From Sulfuracidifex metallicus DSM 6482 = JCM 9184 (lineage in GTDB: Archaea > Thermoproteota > Thermoprotei_A > Sulfolobales > Sulfolobaceae), in NCBI GenBank assembly GCA_032834875.1, contig CP135238.1:1246011-1310010 (forward strand): a DNA stretch of 64,000 nt. The letters are read 5' to 3'. The notes under the pieces are model-generated. The model worked only from the letters and a program-made list of their open reading frames with translations. It was not told the DNA's origin and searched no databases. This document shows positions 35,533 through 44,956 of this stretch, piece after piece (the stretch's first letter is position 1; each line of letters begins with the position of its first letter). A program made the translations under genes and the position numbers.

Positions 35533-37521
35533 TTAGAAAACAGTTAGGCTATTTCTGGAGTTGTTCCAAGGAACCTCGATTCCGTAATCATATGTAAGGA
35601 CTGAATCAAGTTCCTTGACTATCTCCTCCATTGTAGTTTCTCCCTTTAGCCCCTTGGTTATAATTTCATGAAACTCTTGAGGGACGTAGTCTAAGCGGGG
35701 ATTCAATTCGTAGAATTCCCTCAGTATAGTCTCCCGCTTAGATCTGTCCTTCACGGCTTCCTCAATTTCGTTCTCTGCCCACTCCGAGAACGGAAAATTG
35801 TTGGTCAAAGCCACGTAAAGCGATACGGTAAACGAATACACGTCAAATTGATAGTCTACATTCATCCCGAACCTCTGCATAGGATGAGCATAGTAAGGAG
35901 TATAGTGTACCGCGGGAATTCCAGCCTTAAGGGCAGAACCTAAGTCAGAAAGTTTAGGAACTACTTCGTAACCTAAAAGAGCCTTCATAGCATCCTCACC
36001 CATCTTCGGCAATTTCTTATTAAAGAGTATATTGGAGGGCTTTATGTCGCAGTGAACGTAACCCTCCTTATGGACATCTATTACTCCTCTAGCTATCCTT
36101 GAGAATATCAAAGCCACTACCTGAGGCCACTTAACGGAATGTCTCAATGCTGAATATTCCTCATTAACCAATACATCCCTCAAGTCTCCTCCTTGCATAT
36201 ACTCCATCACTATGGTAGGCGGACTAGAGAAATAATCCGTCCAGTTCTCGTCCAAGAATGACGCGTAAACCCTCACTAGATTGTCTGACCTTTTTGAAAT
36301 CTCCTGCATTTTCGCTACCTCGTAAAGCATTTCCACAAATGTGTAGTCTTTTTTCATTACCTTCATTGCAAATGATTTACCGTTCTTGTCGGCCAGCAAC
36401 ACGTAACCCATGCCTCCGGTTCCTAGAACACCCTTTATCTCATACCCATACATTACATAACCTACCCAAGACGACGGATCAAAGACGTCAGGAACGAATA
36501 ACTTGTAAGGTTTAAACTTGTTACACGCCTCTATTACGCCTTCTCTACATGCAAACATAAATTCCCTTTCCGCCATAGACGATGCATTCATGCCCTCAAG
36601 TGCAAGACCTTTCACATATGCTGAACCTGCATTTCTCTTGATCTTCTCTGCCTTCTCAATTACCTCAAAGGCTTTCTTATACTCATTGAGATGTATATAA
36701 GACCAAGCTAGCATAACCATGTTATGGAACGTGGATCTCTTTCTAACTGCCTCCTCAAAGTTTTCCTTAGCGTGTTCGTAATCCTTCTTCTCGAAGTAGT
36801 GCCAGCCCAAAGCTAGAGAGGGTGCATCATATGTTGGTAGTACCTTTAATGCCTCAAGGAGGTACTTTGAGTTCCTAGTGGAGTAAAAGTTGTCAATCAA
36901 CGAGTTAGCCTTAGCCCTGAGCCTAGCCTCAAGTTCTCTATATTTCTCTTCGGAGAAGAAAGAATATATCTTCAACGCTTCAAGTTCTTCTCCTACCTTC
37001 TCAAGACATGGAGCTACTATGAGAGAAATTTCGGGATCTGTCACCTTCAGTTCCTTATAGAAACTGACAACTTTACCACACTCTCCGTTAGAAGCAAGGG
37101 TTGAGAATGCCTCTTTCATCAGGTCTTGATCCTTGTAAAATCTGAGAACGTATTCTGCTATTTTCGGATCCTTTGCCGCATTTAGGATGGATTGTTTGGA
37201 ACCCCTTAGCACAGGAACACCATATATGATCTGATACATTCCGTTCAATACTGGAGAGTCAATTTTCCCTGTATAGAGGAACACTGCGTCATTCCCTTCG
37301 AAGATGAACCCCAGCTCCGGCGTGTAAGCAATTAACCTTACGTCTACTACCTCATTGCTAGGAACCATCACAGGAATTGACGTTTGTCTAACCTTATTTT
37401 CGTCAATCGTTACTACGTACCCTATTACGTTTCCTTTAACCTTCAATTTTCCATCGTAAGTTGTTACGTTACCGTTATCAAAGAGATACTTGTTACCGTC
37501 CTTAACGACAACGAATTGCAC
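35533..37521 (-). CDS. Ser/Thr protein kinase with N-terminal beta domain and TPR repeats
   Basis: The 662-residue protein has three parts. Residues 1-135 are beta-rich. Residues 140-335 are TPR-like helices (for example LALGWHYFEKKDYEHAKENF). A eukaryotic-type kinase domain runs from 358 to about 645. Kinase landmarks: glycine loop GTGGMG (367-372), ATP lysine K387 in AMKVM, catalytic HCDIKPSN with D492 and N497, and DLG (D526) replacing DFG. All essential residues are present, so activity is likely. Sulfolobales use such kinases in starvation and archaellum signalling, but I cannot assign it to ArnC or ArnD. Monocistronic, divergent from a small secreted protein gene. Confidence 0.88.
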   Translation of the reverse strand: MQFVVVKDGNKYLFDNGNVTTYDGKLKVKGNVIGYVVTIDENKVRQTSIPVMVPSNEVVDVRLIAYTPELGFIFEGNDAVFLYTGKIDSPVLNGMYQIIYGVPVLRGSKQSILNAAKDPKIAEYVLRFYKDQDLMKEAFSTLASNGECGKVVSFYKELKVTDPEISLIVAPCLEKVGEELEALKIYSFFSEEKYRELEARLRAKANSLIDNFYSTRNSKYLLEALKVLPTYDAPSLALGWHYFEKKDYEHAKENFEEAVRKRSTFHNMVMLAWSYIHLNEYKKAFEVIEKAEKIKRNAGSAYVKGLALEGMNASSMAEREFMFACREGVIEACNKFKPYKLFVPDVFDPSSWVGYVMYGYEIKGVLGTGGMGYVLLADKNGKSFAMKVMKKDYTFVEMLYEVAKMQEISKRSDNLVRVYASFLDENWTDYFSSPPTIVMEYMQGGDLRDVLVNEEYSALRHSVKWPQVVALIFSRIARGVIDVHKEGYVHCDIKPSNILFNKKLPKMGEDAMKALLGYEVVPKLSDLGSALKAGIPAVHYTPYYAHPMQRFGMNVDYQFDVYSFTVSLYVALTNNFPFSEWAENEIEEAVKDRSKRETILREFYELNPRLDYVPQEFHEIITKGLKGETTMEEIVKELDSVLTYDYGIEVPWNNSRNSLTVF

Positions 37522-37756
37522 GATTTCAGTATTACTGTAATATTGATATCAAAAGGAAATACACATAATACTGGAACATGAGTCTTAAATTTGACCATTA
37601 ATTAAAAGAATGTTTCTCCTTTTGAAGCTAGGTGTGATTTATGAAATAGCTTAAATAGGTTATAGTTAAAAGGTTTAGACAGTCTCCTCATCTAGAAAAA
37701 ATATATTTATAAAGTGGGAATCAACTTAAAAGTAATAGACCGACCTAGTAACTAAG

Positions 37757-38182
37757 ATGAACAATAGAAGAGGGTTAGTGGGAAAGCTAGTAGGCGTAAT
37801 AATTCTAATTCTAGCAATAGGAGCTATACTATTTGTAGTACCTATACCCCATACGGTATCCTACAACATTTCCAAAGAAATACCTGCAGGTAAAGAATAT
37901 GATTTTTCTCTAGACATACCGAAGGGTTCGACTGTTTACATTAATTTAAGTGTATCTGGAGGAGTGAATACCATATTCTTCAACATAGTATCCCCTAATG
38001 GTTCGGTTACAAGGATAGGTCTAGTTAACTCCATGTCTTATCAGTTTACATCTTATGGAGGCGATTATACTTTTCAGATAAATAACGGAATTTCACTCTT
38101 CACCAAGAACGTAACAGGCACAATGGTTATTCACGAGGACACTCCGCTTCTTAGCTACGACACTTTAGCGCAGAAAATTTAA
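37757..38182 (+). CDS. Small secreted or membrane-anchored beta-rich protein
   Basis: The 141-residue protein has an N-terminal anchor (about 10-29, after MNNRRG) and an outside beta-sandwich-like domain (NVSGG-type strands, NGSVTRIGLV). It carries about six sequons and no recognised family. AATATATTTATAAAG at 37695-37709 is the likely promoter, giving a leader of about 20-25 bases. The epimerase-like gene begins 50 bases downstream. Confidence 0.6.
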   Translation: MNNRRGLVGKLVGVIILILAIGAILFVVPIPHTVSYNISKEIPAGKEYDFSLDIPKGSTVYINLSVSGGVNTIFFNIVSPNGSVTRIGLVNSMSYQFTSYGGDYTFQINNGISLFTKNVTGTMVIHEDTPLLSYDTLAQKI

Positions 38183-38232
38183 TCCCTAGCTTAATTCCAT
38201 TTTTTAACTGTTTAAAAATTATACTTTCTTAA

Positions 38233-39168
38233 ATGAGATATCTATTAGTAGGTCACGGGTTCATTTCGACGCATTTAGCTGAATATCTATCCAGTAGGCA
38301 CGAGGTAAAGGTGACCTACAGAAACATGAACCCTGTAAAGGAGGAATATGCTCACTTACTGGAAGGAAAGGCTGAACTTATAAGAACTGAGGTAGGCAAA
38401 GAGGAATTCGCTAAACTAGTTGAATGGAGCGACGCAGTGATAAGTCTAGTAGGTGAGATTCAAGGCGATGAGGAGAAACTAAGGAAGGCCAACGTTGAAG
38501 TTCCAGTATCAATTGCTAAGTTGGTATCTAAGAGCAAGAAAGTTATGGTTCACCTTACTGGAATGCTGGGATATGTTGGTAATAACGTAAAGCCTGAAGT
38601 ACCTCATTTGAACAACCTAAACCCAGAGACTCCATTCGAGAGAACTAAGGCTGAAGCTGAAAGGGAATTAATGAAAATAGCCAAGGAAAACGACTTTCCG
38701 CTAATCCTAATTAGACCTACCTTAGTGTACGGTAGATACGGAGCTCACGTGCAATTTATAACTATGTATAAAATGGCTAAAAGGGGGATAATTCCATCCT
38801 TGCCCTTCTCATTTAATTCAATAAGCGCAAATGACCTAGCAAAGGTAATAGAGAGTTCGGTGGATGGCAAAGAAACTACATACTTCTACGCCACCGAATG
38901 TGAACCAGTAAACGTTACAAGGTTCTTCGAGCTTATGAGGGAGGGACTTGGTAAAAATGGTGGATTAAGGCTTCCGATACCTGGATCTGTAGCTAAGGTG
39001 GTTCTTCCCAGTTACGTAAGGTCACTACTAAAGTATACTAAATCCACCTTCGATTGTTCCACTTGTAAAAACATAGTGAAAGATCTGAGATTTAGGGAAA
39101 ACGAAATAGTAGAGAACGCTAAGTTTTTACACCATTTGGAAATCAAGAAGATATTGATACCAACATAA
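38233..39168 (+). CDS. NAD(P)-binding epimerase-like protein (NDUFA9-like SDR)
   Basis: The 311-residue protein has an atypical SDR Rossmann fold: LLVGHGFISTHLAE (residues 4-17) as nucleotide-binding loop and HLTGMLGYVG at the usual Ser/Thr active-site strand. The YxxxK catalytic pair is replaced by FERTK (about residues 137-141), so the tyrosine is missing. It resembles NDUFA9-type atypical SDRs, which bind nucleotide but are often not enzymes. The C-terminal portion (VNVTRFFELMREGL onward) is helical. A CDSTCKN-like cysteine pair (FDCSTCKN) occurs late. TTTAAAAATT about 20 bases upstream is the probable promoter. Confidence 0.75.
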   Translation: MRYLLVGHGFISTHLAEYLSSRHEVKVTYRNMNPVKEEYAHLLEGKAELIRTEVGKEEFAKLVEWSDAVISLVGEIQGDEEKLRKANVEVPVSIAKLVSKSKKVMVHLTGMLGYVGNNVKPEVPHLNNLNPETPFERTKAEAERELMKIAKENDFPLILIRPTLVYGRYGAHVQFITMYKMAKRGIIPSLPFSFNSISANDLAKVIESSVDGKETTYFYATECEPVNVTRFFELMREGLGKNGGLRLPIPGSVAKVVLPSYVRSLLKYTKSTFDCSTCKNIVKDLRFRENEIVENAKFLHHLEIKKILIPT

Positions 39169-39375
39169 GTGTACACCTTTGAGGAAACACATACAAAATT
39201 AGCAGTAACGATAACAAGAAAGGTTTCGTTATCATATTGAAAATATTTATATGAACAAAACTTGGGATTGAATCAAGTATCCAAGTAATAGGAAAAGAGC
39301 TACATACTCCTGGCTTTTCCTAAAGGAAAGGTTTATAATTAGTCTTGAAATATACATATTACTTAAAGAATAAAG

Positions 39376-40381
39376 TTATATATTGAATTTAGAATACAAT
39401 GAATCTAATGAGGACTTAAGCATCTTCCTGACGGTTTTAGGTTCTAAACGTTTTGAAATTGCATCTTGAGCTAAGGTAAGGCCTAAAATTGAAGCTTCCC
39501 TCCTTAACGGGTCCCTTATAGTTGATAACAGAGGTTTTAATAGCCATAACCTTCTCGGTGTAAAGCCCTCCAAGTATGCCCCGTAAGGAAAGAGGAAGTG
39601 TTCAGCTATCAGACCTAATCTTCCCCTAATGCTAGTAGGCGTAGACAAAGATTCGTTAGTGACACCAAATTGAGTTCTTTCTATCTCCTCTGTCCAGCCT
39701 CCATCTATCTCCCCGGTGAAGAATCCTTTCTTTATGGCATGAAGTGAAATTAGATCCTCTCCATGAAAGCCCCTAAGGGAATAGCCAGGTACCCTAAAGT
39801 CATTGTAAACTTTTCTCTTAAACGAACTGTTTTCATAAGTTAGAGTGATTGTTTTCATCACTTCACCTTTACGTGGAGAGGCGTTATCACTTCTATCATA
39901 AGGTAAACCGAAGACAGTTAGGTAACCTATATATTCCTTGAAATCGCTAGAGTAATCTGAATAGATTAATCTCCTTAATCCCTTGAATTTCACTCTCCTC
40001 CCAACATCTGAACTCTTCCTTTTTACCCTACCCCTGAACGCTCCACCGTTTGGATATCTTTCATGAAATAAAACGTGATCATTGACCCAATTTTCGTCCG
40101 GGATTTCATCGTCATCTGTCGTTAGCAATATATCCCCTGTTGCGTTCTGAAATATCAAGTTCATGGCGTCATCGATTCCTCCCTCAGTTTGTTCTATAAT
40201 GCTCATGTTAAGCTCCCTTGAGAAAGGCTTTAGAACGTCAGGGGTATGGTCGTTAGGAGTCGGCTTATATACAATCAACAAATGAAAATCCTTGTAGGTT
40301 TTGCTTCGCCAAAGATTGTAAAGTGAACTTTATCGTCTTTCCGTCATTACAACAAGTAGGTATTGCGATCTCTACGTCCAT
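39376..40381 (-). pseudogene. GT2 glycosyltransferase interrupted by one frameshift
   Basis: The long frame (39376-40281) lacks the start of the GT2 fold. Directly upstream an ATG at 40381 opens a second frame with the missing N-terminus, MDVEIAIPTCCNDGKTIK, then LQSLAKQNLQGF. It then runs into a stop near 40265. Removing one T from the T4 run (AAAA on the plus strand at 40285-40288) joins the two into HLLIVYKPTPND. The rebuilt protein has about 334 residues with DDDEIP as the metal site (about residue 91 of the rebuilt chain). It would transfer a sugar to a surface or lipid acceptor. It may be a recent pseudogene, a phase-variable gene or a sequencing error; the downstream part is fully intact. 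Confidence 0.75.
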
Positions 40382-40673
40382 CAATTAAAACAGGAATAGA
40401 CACTTTTAAAATCCGATCCCTGCTCTAACCTTCATTCTCTTAAGTTCATTTCAACTCTTTTTCTTTCCTCTTTCTTTTAGTCCATAAGTGATATTATGCT
40501 TAGACTCCCTTTCTCGTGAATTTTTCTAATCTGTCTCTGACCCTCACTTCCACTTTGATGTACTACTTAATAGAGATATGACATTTTTACAATATATCCT
40601 TAATAGATTTTTATAATTTCGTAAATAATTAATAATATATAAAATGCTTAGCTCACGTCTCTCTTTGCACTAT

Positions 40674-41285
40674 TCAAGATTTAATGTAATATCTCATCCT
40701 ACGTCCTATCATCTCGGTTAAAGGTTTCCATTTATCGCTTTTAACGTTCTGAATTGCACCCTGAGTGGAGATAGTGAAACCCTTAGCCTTCATTTCCGAG
40801 AACGTCAAACAGTTAATGACTAGAAAGTCCACCTCCTTTCTTATGTAGATTCTTCCCTTCTTTACCTTTTCTACGAAAGGCTCCTTCACATTTATCTTGT
40901 CAATGTTTCCGAACCACCAAGTTTCCCCGAACTTCATTCTGAGTGGTCTCAAGTTAGATGGTTCGAAGCCAGGATCATTGTCCTCCCCTTCATAGGTTGA
41001 CGATACTACTCCTACTCCCACGATTCCAGTTGGAGTGTTATAGTCTCCTAAATGCTCGGTTTTCATTGAATGAAAAATGAAGATATCCCCTTCCATTATT
41101 TTCTCCCATTCCTTTCTTAGCCTTTCCTTGTCTCTAAATCCCCACTCCATGCTAACTAAAGCCTTCAACCAGTCCTCTGGTGGTCCGGTAATTTTCCTGA
41201 AACCTTGAGTTTCCATCTTTTTAAGTAAATCCTCTCTATGCATGAAACACAGAAACGTGAAAAATATTTTATTAGTTTTTATCAA
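40674..41285 (-). CDS. EVE-like/PUA-superfamily protein
   Basis: The 203-residue product has a segment GDIFIFHSMKTEHLG, then GIVGVGVVSSTYEGED, whose pattern resembles the EVE/PUA-like fold that recognises modified bases in RNA or DNA. A conserved-looking FGETWWFGNIDK follows and a short basic C-terminus completes the domain. The assignment is by pattern only. The start overlaps the end of rtcA (41282-41285) by 4 bases in ATGA style, so both belong to one transcript, which supports a nucleic-acid-related role. The ATG at 41243 (MHREDLL) is an alternative start. Confidence 0.6.
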   Translation of the reverse strand: MIKTNKIFFTFLCFMHREDLLKKMETQGFRKITGPPEDWLKALVSMEWGFRDKERLRKEWEKIMEGDIFIFHSMKTEHLGDYNTPTGIVGVGVVSSTYEGEDNDPGFEPSNLRPLRMKFGETWWFGNIDKINVKEPFVEKVKKGRIYIRKEVDFLVINCLTFSEMKAKGFTISTQGAIQNVKSDKWKPLTEMIGRRMRYYIKS

Positions 41286-42286
41286 AAGACAAGAGGTTCC
41301 TTTATCCTAAAGAAGAAGGGTGAGTTTCCTGCGATTTCTACTTTCAACCCAAACTTCCTTATGATCTCTGCGTTAGTCCTAGCATGGCACGTGAGCCTTG
41401 CACCCTTGTACTCTCCTCCGAATATGGACGAGTAAACCATTAACATGTCGCTCAAATATGAGTCCACTGCGGCCTCGGTAAGAAAATCCATTAAAACGTT
41501 ATTTGCAGCCTCTTTCCCCACGTCCTCAGCCCTCTTTCCTAAAGCCCCCAAAGAATCTGATCCAATTATTCCTCCTCCCTCAAGAAAAACCAATGTTGAA
41601 GTTCCATTGCCAATACCTATATCTTCTCTCGTCTCTTTGTGAACTTGAAAACGACTTGAAAGTACTTGGAACGCTGCATTTGCCTCCCTTTCTGCTATAC
41701 TCAAAGGTAAGGAGGTTACGTGGGAAATCGCGAATGCATCGGTGACTTCTCCCATCTCTAAGAGCGAGAATTCCCTTCCTCCCCTAAATTCGGAGACGTG
41801 AACTTCGCCTCCTCCTTTTGGATAATATCCCCTTTTCTTTATTTCTGTTTTACCCTCTATCCCAACCCTTCTGAGGGCTCCTAAGAAGACATAACGAAAG
41901 TAATCCATTGTAGGAGATTTAGGTACGTCTGTGCCTCCCTTCAAGTAGATGGAAGACCTACGATTGAGAATCAATGGCAAAACGCTTTGCAATACCAACG
42001 TAATGCTACCTGCGCTACCAACGTCTACTTGAAGGTTAACATCTTCTATTTCGTGAGGAATGAATTCCAGTTCTGTGGAATTAAGGTAGTTTCCTCTGAC
42101 TTGGGCATTAGAGATTTGAGATACAGCATTAACTGAAGATAAGTGACTTCTTTGTAATCCCGGGTTGGGCCTATTTCTCCTGATATTGTATAGTCTAAAT
42201 GGCGTTCCTGTAAGGGCTGAAAGGGTCAACAAAGTCCTCAGAATCTGTCCCCCACCTTCACCGAAAGACCCATCTATCTCAATCAA
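41282..42286 (-). CDS. rtcA: RNA 3'-terminal phosphate cyclase (RtcA)
   Basis: The 334-residue protein is full length for RtcA, which converts RNA 3'-phosphates to 2',3'-cyclic phosphates using ATP. Diagnostics: [13 protein letters not shown] at the N-terminus (6-18), RSHLSSV near 46, the [10 protein letters not shown] signature (about 158-167) and a C-terminal histidine in [10 protein letters not shown] (about 307) at the position of the adenylated histidine. It forms a two-gene unit with the EVE-like protein. Only 12 bases separate its start from the divergent gene at 42299, so promoters must overlap neighbouring coding DNA. Confidence 0.93.
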   Translation of the reverse strand: MIEIDGSFGEGGGQILRTLLTLSALTGTPFRLYNIRRNRPNPGLQRSHLSSVNAVSQISNAQVRGNYLNSTELEFIPHEIEDVNLQVDVGSAGSITLVLQSVLPLILNRRSSIYLKGGTDVPKSPTMDYFRYVFLGALRRVGIEGKTEIKKRGYYPKGGGEVHVSEFRGGREFSLLEMGEVTDAFAISHVTSLPLSIAEREANAAFQVLSSRFQVHKETREDIGIGNGTSTLVFLEGGGIIGSDSLGALGKRAEDVGKEAANNVLMDFLTEAAVDSYLSDMLMVYSSIFGGEYKGARLTCHARTNAEIIRKFGLKVEIAGNSPFFFRIKEPLVF

Positions 42287-42298
42287 AGAAATTCACAT

Positions 42299-42736
42299 GT
42301 GATAGTGAGAATACCTAGGATATCAAGTTACCTTGGCGAAGAGGAGGACGTAGTTATACCTTTATCGATGGATGGTTATTACGTGTTAACTCTAAATTTC
42401 TTCGAGGATACCCCAGGAGGAAGAAAGGGAAGGTTCTTAGTGTTGAGGGATAGCTACGGATTAGTAGAGGAGACGGGAAAGCCATATGCATTGAGGGGAA
42501 AGAAGACCGTTGTAACCGCTTCAGGCGTAAAGGAAGCTTGGTCTTATCTCATAAGCAAGATCAGAATAGAGAGACCACTATCTACTGAGAGAGTCCCTTT
42601 ACTCTACGATATAGAATTGTCTGAAGGTGACACCTCATCTAGGGGGGTTAGGGGATTTTTGAATTACGTTAGAATTTACGGTGTGCCAAACCTAAACGGA
42701 GTTTCCATCCAATTTAAAGTCGAAGAACTTGTCTAG
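42299..42736 (+). CDS. Protein of unknown function, 145 residues
   Basis: A soluble beta-rich protein without recognised motifs. It starts with GTG (MIVRIPRIS); the ATG two bases earlier runs directly into a stop. It is sandwiched between rtcA (divergent, 12 bases) and dpo4 (convergent, overlapping 45 bases). The overlap with dpo4 concerns the last 15 residues of both proteins and may regulate or reflect compaction. A link to RNA or DNA repair is possible by position only. Confidence 0.6.
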   Translation: MIVRIPRISSYLGEEEDVVIPLSMDGYYVLTLNFFEDTPGGRKGRFLVLRDSYGLVEETGKPYALRGKKTVVTASGVKEAWSYLISKIRIERPLSTERVPLLYDIELSEGDTSSRGVRGFLNYVRIYGVPNLNGVSIQFKVEELV

Positions 42737-43774
42737 AGATCCATCCACTTTTTTCAACTTGCCTAAGGTTGCACCTATCCTTCTTACCTGCCTTTTATCC
42801 TCTCTAAGTATATCTAAGAGCAATTTATAGCATGTGTTGTAGGCTTCGTCCTTGCTTATTGGATGTTTGAAAGTTCTGCTTCTGCTTACTATATCTATAT
42901 CCTCCATGATGGCTACAACGTGGATTTCCATAGGCAAAGCTCCAGACGCCTTGGCGAAGGCTTCGTCTACTGCCCTGAAGAGATAGGGCTTGATCTCGTT
43001 GGGATCCCTAGTGTTTCTCTTGAGAGTTACGTACCTACCTTGATGTTTCCTTTGCCTGACCTTAACGGGCTCATCGTAAGTTCCATTTGCCAATGATATG
43101 AGATACTGTGCCTTGGCTTCGCCTAGAACTTTCCTCAACTTATACTCGTCTAAGTTTTTCATGTCACCTAACTTGTTTACCCCAAGTTCGTTTAGCTTTT
43201 CCCTAAGAACTGGACCAATCCCGGGGATTTCGCTTACCTCTATTTCGCTCCTTAGCTTTTCCTCCTTTTCGTCGTCAAGGACAACCAATCCGTCAGGTTT
43301 ACCCATTTCACAAGCTACCTTAGCAAAGACCTTATTGCTGGCCACTCCTATGCTTACTTTTAACCCATGATCCTTGAATATCCTTTCCTTGACTTCCTTG
43401 GCAAGTTTGAAGGCTTCTTCCAACGTAATTTCGCCCAAGTCAACGTATGCCTCATCTATGCTAGCTACCTCAGTTGTTCCCAGAGTTGATAGATAACCCA
43501 TGATTTTATCTGATATGCCCTTGTAAAGGTCCTTCCTCATGGGCAAAAGTATAACATCATTACTGAGCCTCTTAGCCATAGCTATTGGAATCCCAGCCTT
43601 TATTCCTAGCTTCCTGGCTTCGTAATTTGAAGTGGCAACTGCGCCACTATCTTCATTTCTGCCCGAGAAGACACATACTGCAACTGGCTTCCCTCTTAGG
43701 GAAGGGTTGATGACTTCTTCCACTTGAGCGTAGAAGTAATCTAAATCAACGAAGAGAATCCTTTTTCTCCTCAT
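42692..43774 (-). CDS. dpo4: Y-family DNA polymerase IV (Dpo4)
   Basis: The 360-residue enzyme is the lesion-bypass polymerase of Sulfolobales. Catalytic carboxylates are D10 (LFVDLDYF) and D107-E108 (ASIDEAY). The helix-hairpin-helix IPGIGPVLREKLNELG lies near 175-190, followed by the little-finger domain. The C-terminus SLDKFFDF resembles the PCNA-binding box of Dpo4 but is extended by several residues (KLDGNSV). The gene overlaps the upstream PfkB-like gene by 4 bases and is therefore co-transcribed with it, a typical tight pair. Confidence 0.95.
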   Translation of the reverse strand: MRRKRILFVDLDYFYAQVEEVINPSLRGKPVAVCVFSGRNEDSGAVATSNYEARKLGIKAGIPIAMAKRLSNDVILLPMRKDLYKGISDKIMGYLSTLGTTEVASIDEAYVDLGEITLEEAFKLAKEVKERIFKDHGLKVSIGVASNKVFAKVACEMGKPDGLVVLDDEKEEKLRSEIEVSEIPGIGPVLREKLNELGVNKLGDMKNLDEYKLRKVLGEAKAQYLISLANGTYDEPVKVRQRKHQGRYVTLKRNTRDPNEIKPYLFRAVDEAFAKASGALPMEIHVVAIMEDIDIVSRSRTFKHPISKDEAYNTCYKLLLDILREDKRQVRRIGATLGKLKKVDGSLDKFFDFKLDGNSV

Positions 43775-44655
43775 CTACACTTTACCTTAGGCGGTTTCTC
43801 ATTTAAAAACGAAACTACCTCCTGGAAAGAAGGAGATGAAGTGCCACCTAGTCTAGTTACCTTAAGCCCAGAAGCTACTGAGGCGAACTGAAGGGTTTCC
43901 TCTAAACTCCACTCCTCAGCTAGACCAAAATTGAACGCGGCATCAAAAACGTCCCCAGCTCCAGTCGTATCTACTGGATCTACTTGGATGGCGTCAACTG
44001 AACATTCTTCCACTTCTGAGGTTACTGTAGCTCCTTTCTTTCCTTTCTTTACAACGAGGTATCTAGTTTTCACTTTTTCCATGTCAAGTTTCTCAGCCTC
44101 CGTGTTATTTACGAAGAGCACATCAACCTCTAGGGGATCCACGATTTCCCTGACTGTAGGTCCAGGATCGTAGGATGTAACCTTAGCGTAAGGGTCTCGC
44201 AAAACAAGTTGGGGTGGAAGTGAAGCGAAATGAACCACATCAAACAGACCGGCGAAGCGGTTCACCTCCTCCCTAGTTATTGGAGGAACTGAGTTCTTTT
44301 TTCTAACTATCGATATTGAGCCGTCATTCCTCAGGAAGATTAATGTCGGACTTTGAACGTATTGTTCTTCTTGAACGTATTCTAAACCGACTCCAAGCTC
44401 GGCTAGAGATGTCATTATACCCTTCATGGTTGGACCTATCCCAACCTTGCTCAAAAGTTTCACAGAATGGCCGAATCTAGAAATGGCAACTGAATAATTA
44501 GTAGCTGCCCCTCCAGGAACGATCTCCACGTCTTCCGCGTAAACTGGAGTATCTGGAGGGGGTATCTGATCCAATCCCTTCACTATCACATCTACGTTTA
44601 ACTTCCCTACAGCTAAGTGAATGCTCCTATAGTCAGACAGCCGCCACATCTTCAC
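43771..44655 (-). CDS. PfkB-family carbohydrate kinase
   Basis: The 294-residue protein has the ribokinase fold: an early VGKLNVDVIVKG, the GGAATN block near residue 49, and the C-terminal signature DTTGAGDVFDAAFNFG (about 229-244) with catalytic D238. It phosphorylates a sugar or nucleoside; the substrate is unknown (2-keto-3-deoxygluconate, ribose or others). The GTG start at 44655 yields twelve extra residues before IHLAVGKLNVD, so the true start is uncertain. Stop and dpo4 start overlap by 4 bases. Confidence 0.87.
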   Translation of the reverse strand: MKMWRLSDYRSIHLAVGKLNVDVIVKGLDQIPPPDTPVYAEDVEIVPGGAATNYSVAISRFGHSVKLLSKVGIGPTMKGIMTSLAELGVGLEYVQEEQYVQSPTLIFLRNDGSISIVRKKNSVPPITREEVNRFAGLFDVVHFASLPPQLVLRDPYAKVTSYDPGPTVREIVDPLEVDVLFVNNTEAEKLDMEKVKTRYLVVKKGKKGATVTSEVEECSVDAIQVDPVDTTGAGDVFDAAFNFGLAEEWSLEETLQFASVASGLKVTRLGGTSSPSFQEVVSFLNEKPPKVKCR

Positions 44656-44956
44656 GAGTAAGTCCCAAAGGTCGTCATCATCCGGGAATAAAAGCGTTAG
44701 ATGTAATAGTACTTTGCAAACATGATTTAAAGGTATAGTTATGTGTTTTTCTCTTTCTTCTCACCAACTTTACCATGAGACAGACCGCCTAGACTATGGG
44801 AAAAGTTAAGATATCCCTTCACATATATGTAAAAAAGTTTTGCATAATTAAACTAAAAAGTATATCGTTATAAAAAGAAGAGCTAAAAAATGGATAATTT
44901 CACTTATATATCTCATTTACTTTATAATCTTATTATATTTCTAATTTCCTTCTAAC
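44656..44956. other. Spacer between two leftward genes
   Basis: The first 60 bases stay open in the PfkB frame without a good start codon. The rest is AT-rich. TTTATATAT-like DNA near 44900 has no obvious target gene. No RNA or repeat was recognised. Confidence 0.35.
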
